Assembly (NCBI GenBank): GCA_019414265.1
Contig: DXMJ01000004.1
Span: forward strand, 1-64,000
Direction: 5' to 3'
Source of the DNA: Collinsella sp.
GTDB taxonomy: Bacteria; Actinomycetota; Coriobacteriia; Coriobacteriales; Coriobacteriaceae
Length of the DNA: 64,000 nucleotides
Shown here: positions 51,090 to 59,540 of the stretch, in pieces
Layout: each line of letters starts with the position of its first letter
Position numbering within the stretch: position 1 is the first letter of the stretch
Notes under the pieces: model-generated
What the model was told of the DNA's origin: nothing
Database searches by the model: none
The model's input: only the letters and a program-made list of their open reading frames with translations
Made by a program: the position numbers and the translations under genes

Positions 51090-52193
51090 GTGAAAGTATC
51101 CTGCATAACCAGGCACGCAATCTCTAATTATGGCTCCCTGCTCCAGGCATATGCGACACAACGAGCGGTAGAGAGCTTGGGGCATGAGTTCGAGATTATG
51201 GACTATGTACCTGCTTGTGAGGACGTATCCCAGCAGGTGAGGACGCTTCTTTCGACAAAGCCGTCCTGGAACGGGAACCCGTTGAAGAAGTCTGTCTACA
51301 GACTTCTGATGGAGCCTGAGACAAGGGTGGCGGGCAAGCGGTTTGCGCGTGAGCGTTCCCAGCTGCTTAAGATGAGCCCTCACTATGCATCCCTGGAGGA
51401 GCTGAAGGCTAATCCGCCCAAGGCCGATGTCTATATGACTGGAAGCGATCAGGTGTGGGGTCCCATCAGCTCGGGCGCATACGACCTGTCATACGCGCTT
51501 GAGTTTGCTCCCGAGGGCGCAAGGCGCATCTCATATGCGGCAAGCTTTGGTAAGAAGAATATGCCGGATAGCGTGCGCCCCAGGTTTCTCGAGGACCTTC
51601 GAGCATATGAGGCCGTGTTCGTACGCGAGGATGCCGCGCGCGAGCAGCTTGCCTCGTGGGGCATAGAGGCCGGACAGGTTGTCGATCCCACGCTGCTGCT
51701 TGATGGCGAGGCGTGGAGAAGGATGGCGGCACCTGCCCCGAAGGGCGAATACATCCTCGTCTACCAGATTCACAGCGACCCGACGGTGGGGCAGTACGCC
51801 GTGAAGGTTGCCAAAAAGCTTGGCTTGCCCCTGATACGGATCTCCGCAAGCCTGCACCAGGCCTCACGCGAGGGCAAGTTCAAGTGGCTGCCGACGCTTG
51901 CTGAGTTTCTCTCGTATGTCGACAACGCAGCATGCCTAGTCACGGACTCGTTCCACGGTACGGCTTTTGCCATAAATCTCAATACGCCGCTGGTAGAAGT
52001 GCTGCCCAAGAACGGAACCTCGAGCAGGAACGTGAGTATTCTGCGACTCACGGACCTCACGGACAGAGTGCTTCAGAATCTAGATGATGTCGAGTTAGCA
52101 TCCAAGCAGATTGACTTTGGTCGGGTAAACGACGTGATGGGTGCGGAGAGGGAGAAGTCCCTAGCGCAGCTCAAGAGCATGATTGAGGAGTAG
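51090..52193 (+). CDS. Polysaccharide pyruvyl transferase family protein (copy 1)
   Basis: A 367-residue member of the family that transfers pyruvate from PEP to sugar hydroxyls as a ketal. The N-terminus is VSCITRHAISNYGSLLQAYA; GSDQVWGP, ISYAASFGK and LVTDSFHGTAFAINL are typical. GTG 51090 was chosen for CGGAGG at 51078-51083; the frame is open to 51063. The family often sits beside FrhB-like genes in glycan loci, as here. A 22-base hairpin lies at 51286-51307. Confidence 0.87.
   Translation: MKVSCITRHAISNYGSLLQAYATQRAVESLGHEFEIMDYVPACEDVSQQVRTLLSTKPSWNGNPLKKSVYRLLMEPETRVAGKRFARERSQLLKMSPHYASLEELKANPPKADVYMTGSDQVWGPISSGAYDLSYALEFAPEGARRISYAASFGKKNMPDSVRPRFLEDLRAYEAVFVREDAAREQLASWGIEAGQVVDPTLLLDGEAWRRMAAPAPKGEYILVYQIHSDPTVGQYAVKVAKKLGLPLIRISASLHQASREGKFKWLPTLAEFLSYVDNAACLVTDSFHGTAFAINLNTPLVEVLPKNGTSSRNVSILRLTDLTDRVLQNLDDVELASKQIDFGRVNDVMGAEREKSLAQLKSMIEE
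51286..51307 (+). repeat. Intragenic perfect inverted repeat in pyruvyl transferase gene 1
   Basis: AGAAGTCTGT (51286-51295) and ACAGACTTCT (51298-51307) are separated by two bases; as RNA an 8-bp stem with a six-base loop forms. It lies in the codons for KKSVYRLL. Confidence 0.85.
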
Positions 52194-52197
52194 GGCA

Positions 52198-53325
52198 TTG
52201 TCAAACGTTGGCACTAGGACGGTATGCAAGAAGGATATGTGCGCTGGCTGTATGGCCTGCGTCGATTCATGCCGACATGGAGCGATTGCCATTGAGGATA
52301 CGATTGAGGCGTATAACGCCCGTATTGATCCTACAAGGTGCGTGGGATGTGGACTGTGCGAGAAAACGTGTCCCCAGATGGTATCCCCATCTTCGTTGCG
52401 TCCTCTCGAGTGGCTACAGGGGTGGGCGAAAGATACATCGCTCAGGATGTCATCTTCGTCCGGGGGTCTGGCTACGGCCATCTCGGAGGCGTTTGTGGCG
52501 TCAAATGGATTAGTGTGTTCATGTGCACAGGAGGGCGGTGAGTTCCGGTTCCACCTCACTTCTGATGCGGATTATTTGAGGAGGGCCCAAGGCTCCAAAT
52601 ACGTCAAAAGCAATCCGCTTGGTGCGTACCGCGAGGTTAGGGAGGCCCTGCAAGGTGGTCAAAGGGTTCTCTTTATCGGTCTTCCTTGTCAGGTTGCTGC
52701 GATGCGTAACTTCGTTGGAAGCCGTTTAGCCGATTCCCTTTACACCATCGACCTTATCTGTCATGGTTCACCGTCCCCCAAGGTCCTGAGCCGATTCTTG
52801 GAAGAGACAGGTAACAACCTGTCTAATGAGCTGATACTGGACTTTCGAAAGAAAGTCCAGTTTCAGCTCCGCTATCGCGGAGCTGAAACTGTGGGTAGGA
52901 CGGGTGTCCGCGATCGCTACTCGATTGCTTTCCTCTCGGGTTTACCGTATACGGAAGGCTGCTACTCCTGCCGCTACGCCAAGGGTGATCGTGTCTCCGA
53001 TATTACGCTTGGCGATTCATGGGGTAGCGAGCTTTCTGATGAGGTCGCGAACGGGATATCCCTCGCACTTGTGCAGACAGACAAGGGTCGAGAACTGTTA
53101 GAAATGACGGACCTTGAGCTTTTGCCGGTTGATCCTGGTCTAGCTGTGGCCAACAATGAACAGCTTCAACGTCCTTCGACGAAGCCTATAGAAAGAAATA
53201 CCTTTATGGACGGCTTTCGTAACGGGGTACGGGTTAACCGACTCGTTCTCAGGGCGAGGCCAAAAGACTGCGCCAAGTACTTGGTCAAGGATATACTGCT
53301 TGCACTGGGTTTGCTCAGGGGTTAA
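52198..53325 (+). CDS. FrhB-like Fe-S protein (coenzyme F420 hydrogenase/dehydrogenase beta-subunit family, copy 1)
   Basis: A 375-residue protein with two N-terminal 4Fe-4S motifs (CAGCMACVDSCRHG and CVGCGLCEKTCPQ) and the FrhB/FdhB domain: SSSSGGLATAI, GSKYVKSNPLGAYREV, FIGLPCQVAAM, DLICHGSPS and CYSCRYAKGDRVSDITLGDSWG. The family binds flavin and Fe-S clusters; in glycan loci its role is not established. The TTG at 52198 has GAGGAG seven bases upstream and starts four bases after the previous stop. Three tandem hairpins occupy 52805-52891 of the coding DNA. Confidence 0.85.
   Translation: MSNVGTRTVCKKDMCAGCMACVDSCRHGAIAIEDTIEAYNARIDPTRCVGCGLCEKTCPQMVSPSSLRPLEWLQGWAKDTSLRMSSSSGGLATAISEAFVASNGLVCSCAQEGGEFRFHLTSDADYLRRAQGSKYVKSNPLGAYREVREALQGGQRVLFIGLPCQVAAMRNFVGSRLADSLYTIDLICHGSPSPKVLSRFLEETGNNLSNELILDFRKKVQFQLRYRGAETVGRTGVRDRYSIAFLSGLPYTEGCYSCRYAKGDRVSDITLGDSWGSELSDEVANGISLALVQTDKGRELLEMTDLELLPVDPGLAVANNEQLQRPSTKPIERNTFMDGFRNGVRVNRLVLRARPKDCAKYLVKDILLALGLLRG
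52805..52891 (+). repeat. Three consecutive perfect hairpins inside FrhB-like gene 1
   Basis: Hairpin 1: AGACAGGT (52805-52812), loop AACA, ACCTGTCT (52817-52824). Hairpin 2: CTGGACTTTC (52837-52846), loop GAAA, GAAAGTCCAG (52851-52860). Hairpin 3: CAGTTTCAGCTCCGC (52858-52872), loop TATC, GCGGAGCTGAAACTG (52877-52891). The stems are 8, 10 and 15 bp without mismatch, all in frame within one gene. No U-tract follows any of them. Confidence 0.95.
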
Positions 53326-53371
53326 CACATCGAGAGCGTTTGCTTTAGGCATTAATGATAAGGTAATCCAT

Positions 53372-54310
53372 ATGTTGAGTAATTCCAAGGTGCCAAAGTG
53401 CGTCGTATTAATGGCGTCATACAACGGCATCCCATTTATTTCAGAACAAATTGACAGCATTCTCTCGCAGGCTGAAGTTGACGTACGTCTTTTTGTCCGT
53501 GATGACGGGTCATCTGATGGTACTCGTGATCTTCTGCAGCGCTATGCAGATGAGGGCAGTCTGACTTTGTTAACAGGAGAAAACCTAGGACCTGCTTTAG
53601 GGTTTTTGACGTTGTTGCGGAATGCTCCCGAAGCTGATTACTATGCGTTTTCCGACCAAGATGATATTTGGGATAGCGATAAACTGATAACTGCGATTAA
53701 ACAGCTTAAGAAGCAGGAGAATTCGGCTCTTTATCATTGCAATTCAAGACTTGTAGATTCAGCTGGTAATGAGATGGGCCGGTTAACCTATGGGCAACAA
53801 AGGTGCATATCTTATCGAGATAACGACCCTCTCAACCAGCTTTGCATTGGGTCACCTATGGGATGTACGCAAGTATTTGATAGGCGTATTTGGGAAGTTG
53901 TTTGCTTGCATGAGCTGCCCCATCCCGTCATCATGCATGATAAGCTGATAGCTAATCTATGCGTGCTGCTGGGTTATCGGATTGTTTTCGATGCTTCTCC
54001 TCATATGGGATATCGCCAGCATGGTCGTAATGTGGTCGGTGTGAGTACTGATTTACCATCTAAAGTGATTGAGAAAATCAATAGTTTTTGTCATCCGCGA
54101 GAGATTACTCTTGCAAAGCAAGTTACTGGACTTCTTTCAACTTATTCCGACTGCATTCTTCCTCCAGAGCGTGCTCTTGGAGAGTTGGTATCGAAAATGG
54201 ACGCTTCTTTCATGGCTAGGTGCAGGGTTTCTTTCTCTTCGAGGCTGAATTTCGGCAGTCTACAAGAGGGCCTTTTCAATAGATCTCTCCTCTTGTTTGG
54301 GAAGCGATGA
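53372..54310 (+). CDS. Glycosyltransferase, GT2 type (rhamnosyltransferase-like)
   Basis: A 312-residue GT-A enzyme. VVLMASYNGIPFISEQIDSI is the nucleotide-sugar binding start, RDDGSSDGTRD the first acidic motif and FSDQDDIWDSDKL the DxD region, as in RgpB/WbbL-like rhamnosyltransferases. HDKLIANLC gives the later catalytic region. ATG 53372 follows AAGG; the frame is open upstream to 53300. GC content is lower than in the preceding radical SAM gene. Donor inferred, not shown. Confidence 0.87.
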   Translation: MLSNSKVPKCVVLMASYNGIPFISEQIDSILSQAEVDVRLFVRDDGSSDGTRDLLQRYADEGSLTLLTGENLGPALGFLTLLRNAPEADYYAFSDQDDIWDSDKLITAIKQLKKQENSALYHCNSRLVDSAGNEMGRLTYGQQRCISYRDNDPLNQLCIGSPMGCTQVFDRRIWEVVCLHELPHPVIMHDKLIANLCVLLGYRIVFDASPHMGYRQHGRNVVGVSTDLPSKVIEKINSFCHPREITLAKQVTGLLSTYSDCILPPERALGELVSKMDASFMARCRVSFSSRLNFGSLQEGLFNRSLLLFGKR

Positions 54311-54311
54311 T

Positions 54312-55589
54312 ATGAGTAAAAGCATCCCCAAACCGCACAATAGTGGGTACGTCCTAGCGCTTGCCTTTTGCGACTATCTCAAGGACAAGACCGGCACCCC
54401 AAAGGCTATTATGGCGAGTCAGCAGGCCATGGCGTCGCACGGCATAAGTTACGTCTATCTCCACTCGGTTAAGAAGACCCTGTTCAGGGACGACCAGATG
54501 CTATTTTGCGAATTCGGGGTTACGGTCGACGGGGTGGAGGCTGGTGTTTTCAGTATTGCCCAGGTGTGCGAGGCCCTTTGCAGCTGGCAAAAAAGCGGCT
54601 TCAGCCTTCTTGAGCTTCATATCCACCACCTTCTGTACGTGAGCCTTGAGAAAGTCTCCGAACTGTTAAAAGTTACAGGCAAAACACCGGTCAGGGCCTT
54701 TCTCCACGACTATTACCTGTGTTGTACAAGCTATAACCTCCAAAATAGGAGCGGCTTTTGTGACAGCTCAAGGCTCGGCGACGCTCCCTGCGAGAAATGC
54801 CCCCACTTCAGTAACAGCCTTCGTGTGGAGTCGAAGATCCAAGGGCTGTTTGACTCCATCAAAAATCTCCGTTTTGTTGCACCTTCGACCTATACGAAGA
54901 ATCGGTTTCTCTCATTCAGGCCCCAATACGAGGGCCTTGTTGATGTAATACCGCACCAAAAGCTGCTTGGAGAGTATCTGGGCAACAGACGTCCTCTGAA
55001 CGCAGGGGAGCGCATCAGGGTTGCCTTTCTGGGGATGCCGAGGAAGACAAAGGGCTGGGAGACCTGGCTTCGCCTCGTATCTGCGGTCGATGAACAAGAG
55101 TACGAGTTCTTCGTCTTCAACAGCTCGAACGATATGTATCCAGGGATGAACAAGCGGTTTATCGAATTTGATGAGAAGCACCCAAATGCCATGACCGACT
55201 CTCTCAGGGAGTGCGAGATTGCCATCGTTGTCATGTGGCCATCTTGTCCAGAGACCTATAGCTACACCTGTATGGAATCTTACTCCGCAAACGCTTATAC
55301 GATTTCGAGTGCATGTGCAGGCAATGTCGCCGACTTTGTCGTTGAGCATGGGTCCGGTTTGGTGCTGAATAACGAGGAGGAGCTAATCGGGCTGTTTAGG
55401 GATAAGAGCCGGCTTATCAGGGAGGTCAATCGTTTCAGGAGCGGAAAGCCTGGTCCGCTCGATCTTGTCGATTCAGATGAGATCGTAGACCTGCTTCCAT
55501 GCTCCTCGGTAGGTCTCAACACGGGAGTTCACATGCACACGAGGCTGATTGAACGTGTGCTGCTGGAGGTACTCAATGCAAGATCATAG
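54312..55589 (+). CDS. Glycosyltransferase (GT4-like, divergent)
   Basis: A 425-residue protein with GT-B features: an N-terminal domain (GYVLALAFCDYLKDKTGTPK), a cysteine-rich segment after the acceptor His (FLHDYYLCCTSYNLQN, then CEKCPHF) like that of several GT4 enzymes, and a C-terminal donor domain with VAFLGMPRKTKGWETWL. The usual final E-x7-E motif is replaced by CPETYSYTCMESYSANAY. The start follows the previous stop by one base. The overlap with the polymerase gene is 14 bases. Confidence 0.75.
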   Translation: MSKSIPKPHNSGYVLALAFCDYLKDKTGTPKAIMASQQAMASHGISYVYLHSVKKTLFRDDQMLFCEFGVTVDGVEAGVFSIAQVCEALCSWQKSGFSLLELHIHHLLYVSLEKVSELLKVTGKTPVRAFLHDYYLCCTSYNLQNRSGFCDSSRLGDAPCEKCPHFSNSLRVESKIQGLFDSIKNLRFVAPSTYTKNRFLSFRPQYEGLVDVIPHQKLLGEYLGNRRPLNAGERIRVAFLGMPRKTKGWETWLRLVSAVDEQEYEFFVFNSSNDMYPGMNKRFIEFDEKHPNAMTDSLRECEIAIVVMWPSCPETYSYTCMESYSANAYTISSACAGNVADFVVEHGSGLVLNNEEELIGLFRDKSRLIREVNRFRSGKPGPLDLVDSDEIVDLLPCSSVGLNTGVHMHTRLIERVLLEVLNARS

Positions 55590-56958
55590 GCATGCGAGGC
55601 TCGTTATAAATAAAGCGGAGGAGCGGGCTGGTCGAAGAGGTCGTTGGTATCTCCCTAATAAGCAAGGCGTTCTAACCGTTTGCATGGGTGACCTGGCGGA
55701 TGCGACGATCGTTATAGGTATCTTGGCGCAGGTTTTCTTCCTTGAGTACTATGGTCTGGGGCGATACCTCAACTGGGTAATTACCGGCATGATTTGCGTG
55801 AGGGCGCTCTTCTCCGGATGGAAATATAGCGGTAGAGCGCTACTACTTGGGCTGATTACCGTTGCAGGGTGGCTGTCTGGTGCCCTCTTGGGTGGCAATA
55901 TGGAAACGTTTAGGGCGAATATTTTGCTGCTCCTCTACCCGTTTGTCTATACGCTTTACTTCTTTCTTTTGGTCACTAACAAGAGGGATTTTCTTCTTGG
56001 ACTCTTTGATGCAGGTTTTCCGGTCTTCAACGCCATATTGCTTCTCAATATGGCGATCATGTTTATCCAGTACTCTACCCATGGGATGATCGCTGCGACA
56101 ACGAACGACATCAGTTACTTCGAGGACAATATCTCCGGCCTGTTCTCTTATGCGTCCGTCCATGCGGTGGCCCTTTACACTTCATTCGTCGTGCTCTACA
56201 ACTTCGTCTGGATTAGGAGGCTTCGGGGTCCTCTCTGGCCAACCCTTGCCATCGCTTACAACGTCTGCCTTATCGTCCTGTCCTTCTATCTTGCGACACT
56301 CAACGATAATAAGGCGCTCTTCATAATCCTTCCTCTCGTTTTAGTGATGTTCTGGCTTATTTCAGTCATGAGAGGAGAAGCGGATGTTTCGGGTCCCTTC
56401 TTTTGGCTTGTCGCCTTGTATTTTATCCTGACAATTGCATACGCCTTGGTGCCTGCGTTCCAGATCCTCGTGGATACGCAAGTGTTTGGTCTGTTCGATA
56501 TGGTTGGCAGTTCAGCTTCCGTCGGTACTGCTGCCGACGGCAGTAACGAGAGGATTGCTATCATCGGCTTCGCTCTCTTGAGACCGGCTACATGGAGTCT
56601 CGGAGAGGGTCTTGGAGCCTCAAGCTTCTACGCGTCCGGGTTCATGTCGTTTAACCACTTTGGTCAAGCGGATATGGGGTCTTTCTTGATTCTCATGGGG
56701 GTTTGGGAGACGGCAGCGTATGTAGCGTTTTTCCACTCCGTGGTTAGTGAGTTTATAGAGCAGGAAAAAGGATCTAATGGCCGGATTGTTCGTTTGCTCC
56801 TTTTGCTAACAATTCTTATTACCTTTCTGTATACGCAGTGCTTTACAAGGGTGAACTGCTGCTTGTGCCTACTGCTGCTCTGTGGAGCGCTGGCTTGGTC
56901 GTGGAATTCCTCGGCTGCAGACTATTTGATTATTGATAGAGACGAAGAACAGGTTTGA
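55576..56958 (+). CDS. Wzy-like polysaccharide polymerase (multi-pass membrane protein)
   Basis: A 460-residue protein with about ten hydrophobic segments and a larger loop after ~residue 310 (FGLFDMVGSSASVGTAADGS...). This is the topology of O-antigen/capsule polymerases, whose sequences are poorly conserved. It lies between glycosyltransferase and Wzx genes, as expected. ATG 55576 has GGAGG six bases upstream. A perfect hairpin is at 56031-56055 and a 7-bp one at 56519-56540. Confidence 0.75.
   Translation: MQDHRHARLVINKAEERAGRRGRWYLPNKQGVLTVCMGDLADATIVIGILAQVFFLEYYGLGRYLNWVITGMICVRALFSGWKYSGRALLLGLITVAGWLSGALLGGNMETFRANILLLLYPFVYTLYFFLLVTNKRDFLLGLFDAGFPVFNAILLLNMAIMFIQYSTHGMIAATTNDISYFEDNISGLFSYASVHAVALYTSFVVLYNFVWIRRLRGPLWPTLAIAYNVCLIVLSFYLATLNDNKALFIILPLVLVMFWLISVMRGEADVSGPFFWLVALYFILTIAYALVPAFQILVDTQVFGLFDMVGSSASVGTAADGSNERIAIIGFALLRPATWSLGEGLGASSFYASGFMSFNHFGQADMGSFLILMGVWETAAYVAFFHSVVSEFIEQEKGSNGRIVRLLLLLTILITFLYTQCFTRVNCCLCLLLLCGALAWSWNSSAADYLIIDRDEEQV
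56031..56055 (+). repeat. Intragenic perfect hairpin in the Wzy-like gene
   Basis: CGCCATATTG (56031-56040), loop CTTCT, CAATATGGCG (56046-56055). It lies in the codons for NAILLLNMAI, within a membrane segment. Confidence 0.9.
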
Positions 56959-56960
56959 AC

Positions 56961-58034
56961 ATGAAAATAGGCATTTCCACATTTACGCATGGGGACAACT
57001 ATGGGCAGAGGCTCCAGAACCTTGCTGTCCAAGAAACTCTCAAACTCTCGGGTGCAGATGTCCTTACGTTCAGACAGAAGGACTCGAGATCTGCCAAATA
57101 CAAGCTCAAGTCTTTGGCTTCGCTCATTCCAAAGGGGCTTGCCGTTGCCCACATCCAGAGGCATCGTTCGTTTGAGGATTTCAATTCCCGTAACATTTCC
57201 TTTAGCCGGGAGGTTATATCTGATTCCAACCCTCCACGTGACATTAAATCCTATGACTTTTTCGTTGCTGGGAGCGACCAAGTTTGGTCTCCGTATTCCC
57301 CTGACGCTAACTCCACTATGTTTCTCACGTTTTCGCCAAGAGAAAAGCGCATTGCTTTTTCGCCAAGCTTGGCAGCTCCGACGATTCCCGAGGAGAAGCG
57401 TGAGCTGTTCCACGGCTATTTCGACGGGTTTGATAGGCTGTCCGTTCGTGAGCAGAAGAGCGCCGAGCTTATAAACAGTCTGTACGGCTTAAAGGCCGAG
57501 GTGTTGATTGACCCAACACTGATGTTTGACGGCTCCTGGTGGGAAAGGTATGAAAAAGAGCCGCACTGCGGGCTTCCAAATGATTATGTATTGACGTACT
57601 TTCTCGGGAGTGCAGCTTACGAAGAGAGGGTTGCCGAAATCTGTGATTCACTTAGCTGCAAGAGGGTCGATTTACTAGGGGATGCGCGCTACTACGCCCT
57701 CGGGCCTTCAGAGTTCCTCTATGCCGTCCGTCACGCAAAGCTTGTAGCGACAGATTCATATCACGGATCAATTTTCTCGATCTTGTTCGGGAAGCCGCTG
57801 ATTTATTGCCCTCGTGAGTCCACTGGTCCAGACATGAGCAGCCGATTCGACACGCTAGCCAGCGAGCTGGGTGTTTCTTTCGTTGAGCGGTCAATTCTTT
57901 CCGTATGTAATTCGGAACTGCTCGAGAGTGACTATTCAAAGGCGTATGACAGGTTGGCAGCTCAGAGGAAGATCGTTGTTGAATTCCTCGATAGATGTGG
58001 ATTGAGCATTCCCTCGGAGGCCGCCCGTGGCTAG
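56961..58034 (+). CDS. Polysaccharide pyruvyl transferase family protein (copy 2)
   Basis: A 357-residue second member of the family. It has KIGISTFTHGDNYGQRLQN at the N-terminus, VAGSDQVWSPYSPDAN, IAFSPSLAAPTIP and ATDSYHGSIFSILF. It is clearly divergent from copy 1, so the two probably act on different sugars or have different roles. ATG 56961 is preferred; a TTG at 56955 is in frame. It overlaps the Wzx gene by eight bases. Confidence 0.86.
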   Translation: MKIGISTFTHGDNYGQRLQNLAVQETLKLSGADVLTFRQKDSRSAKYKLKSLASLIPKGLAVAHIQRHRSFEDFNSRNISFSREVISDSNPPRDIKSYDFFVAGSDQVWSPYSPDANSTMFLTFSPREKRIAFSPSLAAPTIPEEKRELFHGYFDGFDRLSVREQKSAELINSLYGLKAEVLIDPTLMFDGSWWERYEKEPHCGLPNDYVLTYFLGSAAYEERVAEICDSLSCKRVDLLGDARYYALGPSEFLYAVRHAKLVATDSYHGSIFSILFGKPLIYCPRESTGPDMSSRFDTLASELGVSFVERSILSVCNSELLESDYSKAYDRLAAQRKIVVEFLDRCGLSIPSEAARG

Positions 58035-59532
58035 CCAGCGTAAGGCGGGCGCCCTCCTCGGCTACGCCAACATCCTCGCAAAGAACCTCGTCAACCTCGT
58101 CTACACGCCGATGCTACTGTCCTACGTGGGGCAGGCGGACTACGGCGTCTTCCAGAGCTCGAACTCCTTTGTCTTCTCGCTGACGCTCCTGTCCTTCGGC
58201 TTCTCCGAGGCCTACGTGCGCTTCTACACGCAGACGGTGGCGCACGGCGGCGAGCGCGACATCCGGCACCTGAACGGCATGTACCTCACGCTTTACGTCG
58301 CCGTCACAGCCGCGGCGGTCGCCCTCGGCATGGGCTTCTCCGCAAACGCCGGCGCGGTGTTCTCGGCCGGGTTCACCGAGGCGCAGGTCTCGCTCGCCCG
58401 GGAGCTGCTCGCCATCATGACGCTCAACGTCGCCTCGACGTTGTTCACCGTCGTGTTCAATTCCTACATCACGGCGCACGAGCGCTTCGTCTACCAGCAG
58501 ACCAGGCAGCTCGTCACCACGCTTGCGACGCCGCTGTGCGCCTGGGCCCTGCTGGCCGCCGGTATGGGGCCCGTGGGCGTTGCCCTAGCACAGCTCGCGG
58601 TGAACCTCGTCCTGCTCGCCCTCAACGCGCGCTACGCCATCGTCGTGCTGGGCATGCGCTTCGAGCTCAGGGGCGCCGACTGGGGCGTCATGCGCGGCAT
58701 CGCCGCCTTCAGTGCCTGGATCTTCGGTAACCAGGTCTGCGAGATGGTCAATCAGAGCGTGCCCAACATCATGCTGGGGGCCATCTCGGGCGCGACTGCG
58801 GTATCGCTGTTCGCGGTGGCCGTGAACATCCGCCAGGTCTTCTACTCGCTCTCCACCACGATGTCGAACGTCTTCATTCCGAAGGTCAACCGCATCGTCG
58901 CCACCTCGGACGACAACGCCGAGCTCACTCGCCTTATGACGCGCGTGGGCCGCTACCAGATGGTACTGTTTTGCTGGGTGTACGGAGGTTTCGCTATTCT
59001 TGGGAAGTTTTTCGTGACGAGGTGGGCGGGCCCGGGCTTCGCCGAGGCCTACTGGCTCGTGCTCGCCATGACGCTACCCGTCATGGTGCCCCTCTGTCAG
59101 AACGTCGGCATCGAGATCCAGAGGGCCAAGAACATGCACCACGCCAGGAGTCTCGTCTACCTTGCGATGGCGGTCGGGAACGTTGCCTTCACCGCCGCGG
59201 CCGCCCCGGCGCTGGGGCCGTGGGCCCCCGCGATCGCCTATGTCGTCAGCATCGTGCTCGGCAACGGACTGTGGATGAACTGGTACTACCAGAAGCGGGT
59301 CGGTCTCGACATGCTCTTTTTCTGGAAGCGGAACCTGCCGGTGCTGCTCGCCTGGGCTGCCGTCACCGTCGCCTGCCTCGCTGGCACGGCGGTCCTGCCC
59401 GTCAACGGATGGCCCGCGTTCCTCGAGTGGGGCGCCGTTTACAGCGCGCTTTTCGCCGTCGCCCTTTGGCTCGCCGTCCTAACGAAGGACGAACGTATCG
59501 CGGTCGTCTCTCGTCTCCCGTTCCTTAGATAG
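58027..59532 (+). CDS. Wzx-like flippase (MATE/MOP superfamily)
   Basis: A 501-residue membrane protein with about twelve hydrophobic segments, starting KAGALLGYANILAKNLVNLV. It has the polysaccharide-transporter features LLSYVGQADYGVFQSSNSF and SVPNIMLGAISGATAVSLFAV. It would flip the undecaprenyl-linked repeat unit across the membrane. The GTG start has GGAGG at 58016-58020. Its DNA is much richer in G and C than the preceding five genes, suggesting a different origin. Confidence 0.88.
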   Translation: MASQRKAGALLGYANILAKNLVNLVYTPMLLSYVGQADYGVFQSSNSFVFSLTLLSFGFSEAYVRFYTQTVAHGGERDIRHLNGMYLTLYVAVTAAAVALGMGFSANAGAVFSAGFTEAQVSLARELLAIMTLNVASTLFTVVFNSYITAHERFVYQQTRQLVTTLATPLCAWALLAAGMGPVGVALAQLAVNLVLLALNARYAIVVLGMRFELRGADWGVMRGIAAFSAWIFGNQVCEMVNQSVPNIMLGAISGATAVSLFAVAVNIRQVFYSLSTTMSNVFIPKVNRIVATSDDNAELTRLMTRVGRYQMVLFCWVYGGFAILGKFFVTRWAGPGFAEAYWLVLAMTLPVMVPLCQNVGIEIQRAKNMHHARSLVYLAMAVGNVAFTAAAAPALGPWAPAIAYVVSIVLGNGLWMNWYYQKRVGLDMLFFWKRNLPVLLAWAAVTVACLAGTAVLPVNGWPAFLEWGAVYSALFAVALWLAVLTKDERIAVVSRLPFLR

Positions 59533-59540
59533 GGTCCATC

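Noticed and set aside
52805..52891. Intrinsic terminators inside FrhB-like gene 1
   Set aside because: The stems are strong, but none is followed by a U-tract and downstream genes are in tight operon spacing.
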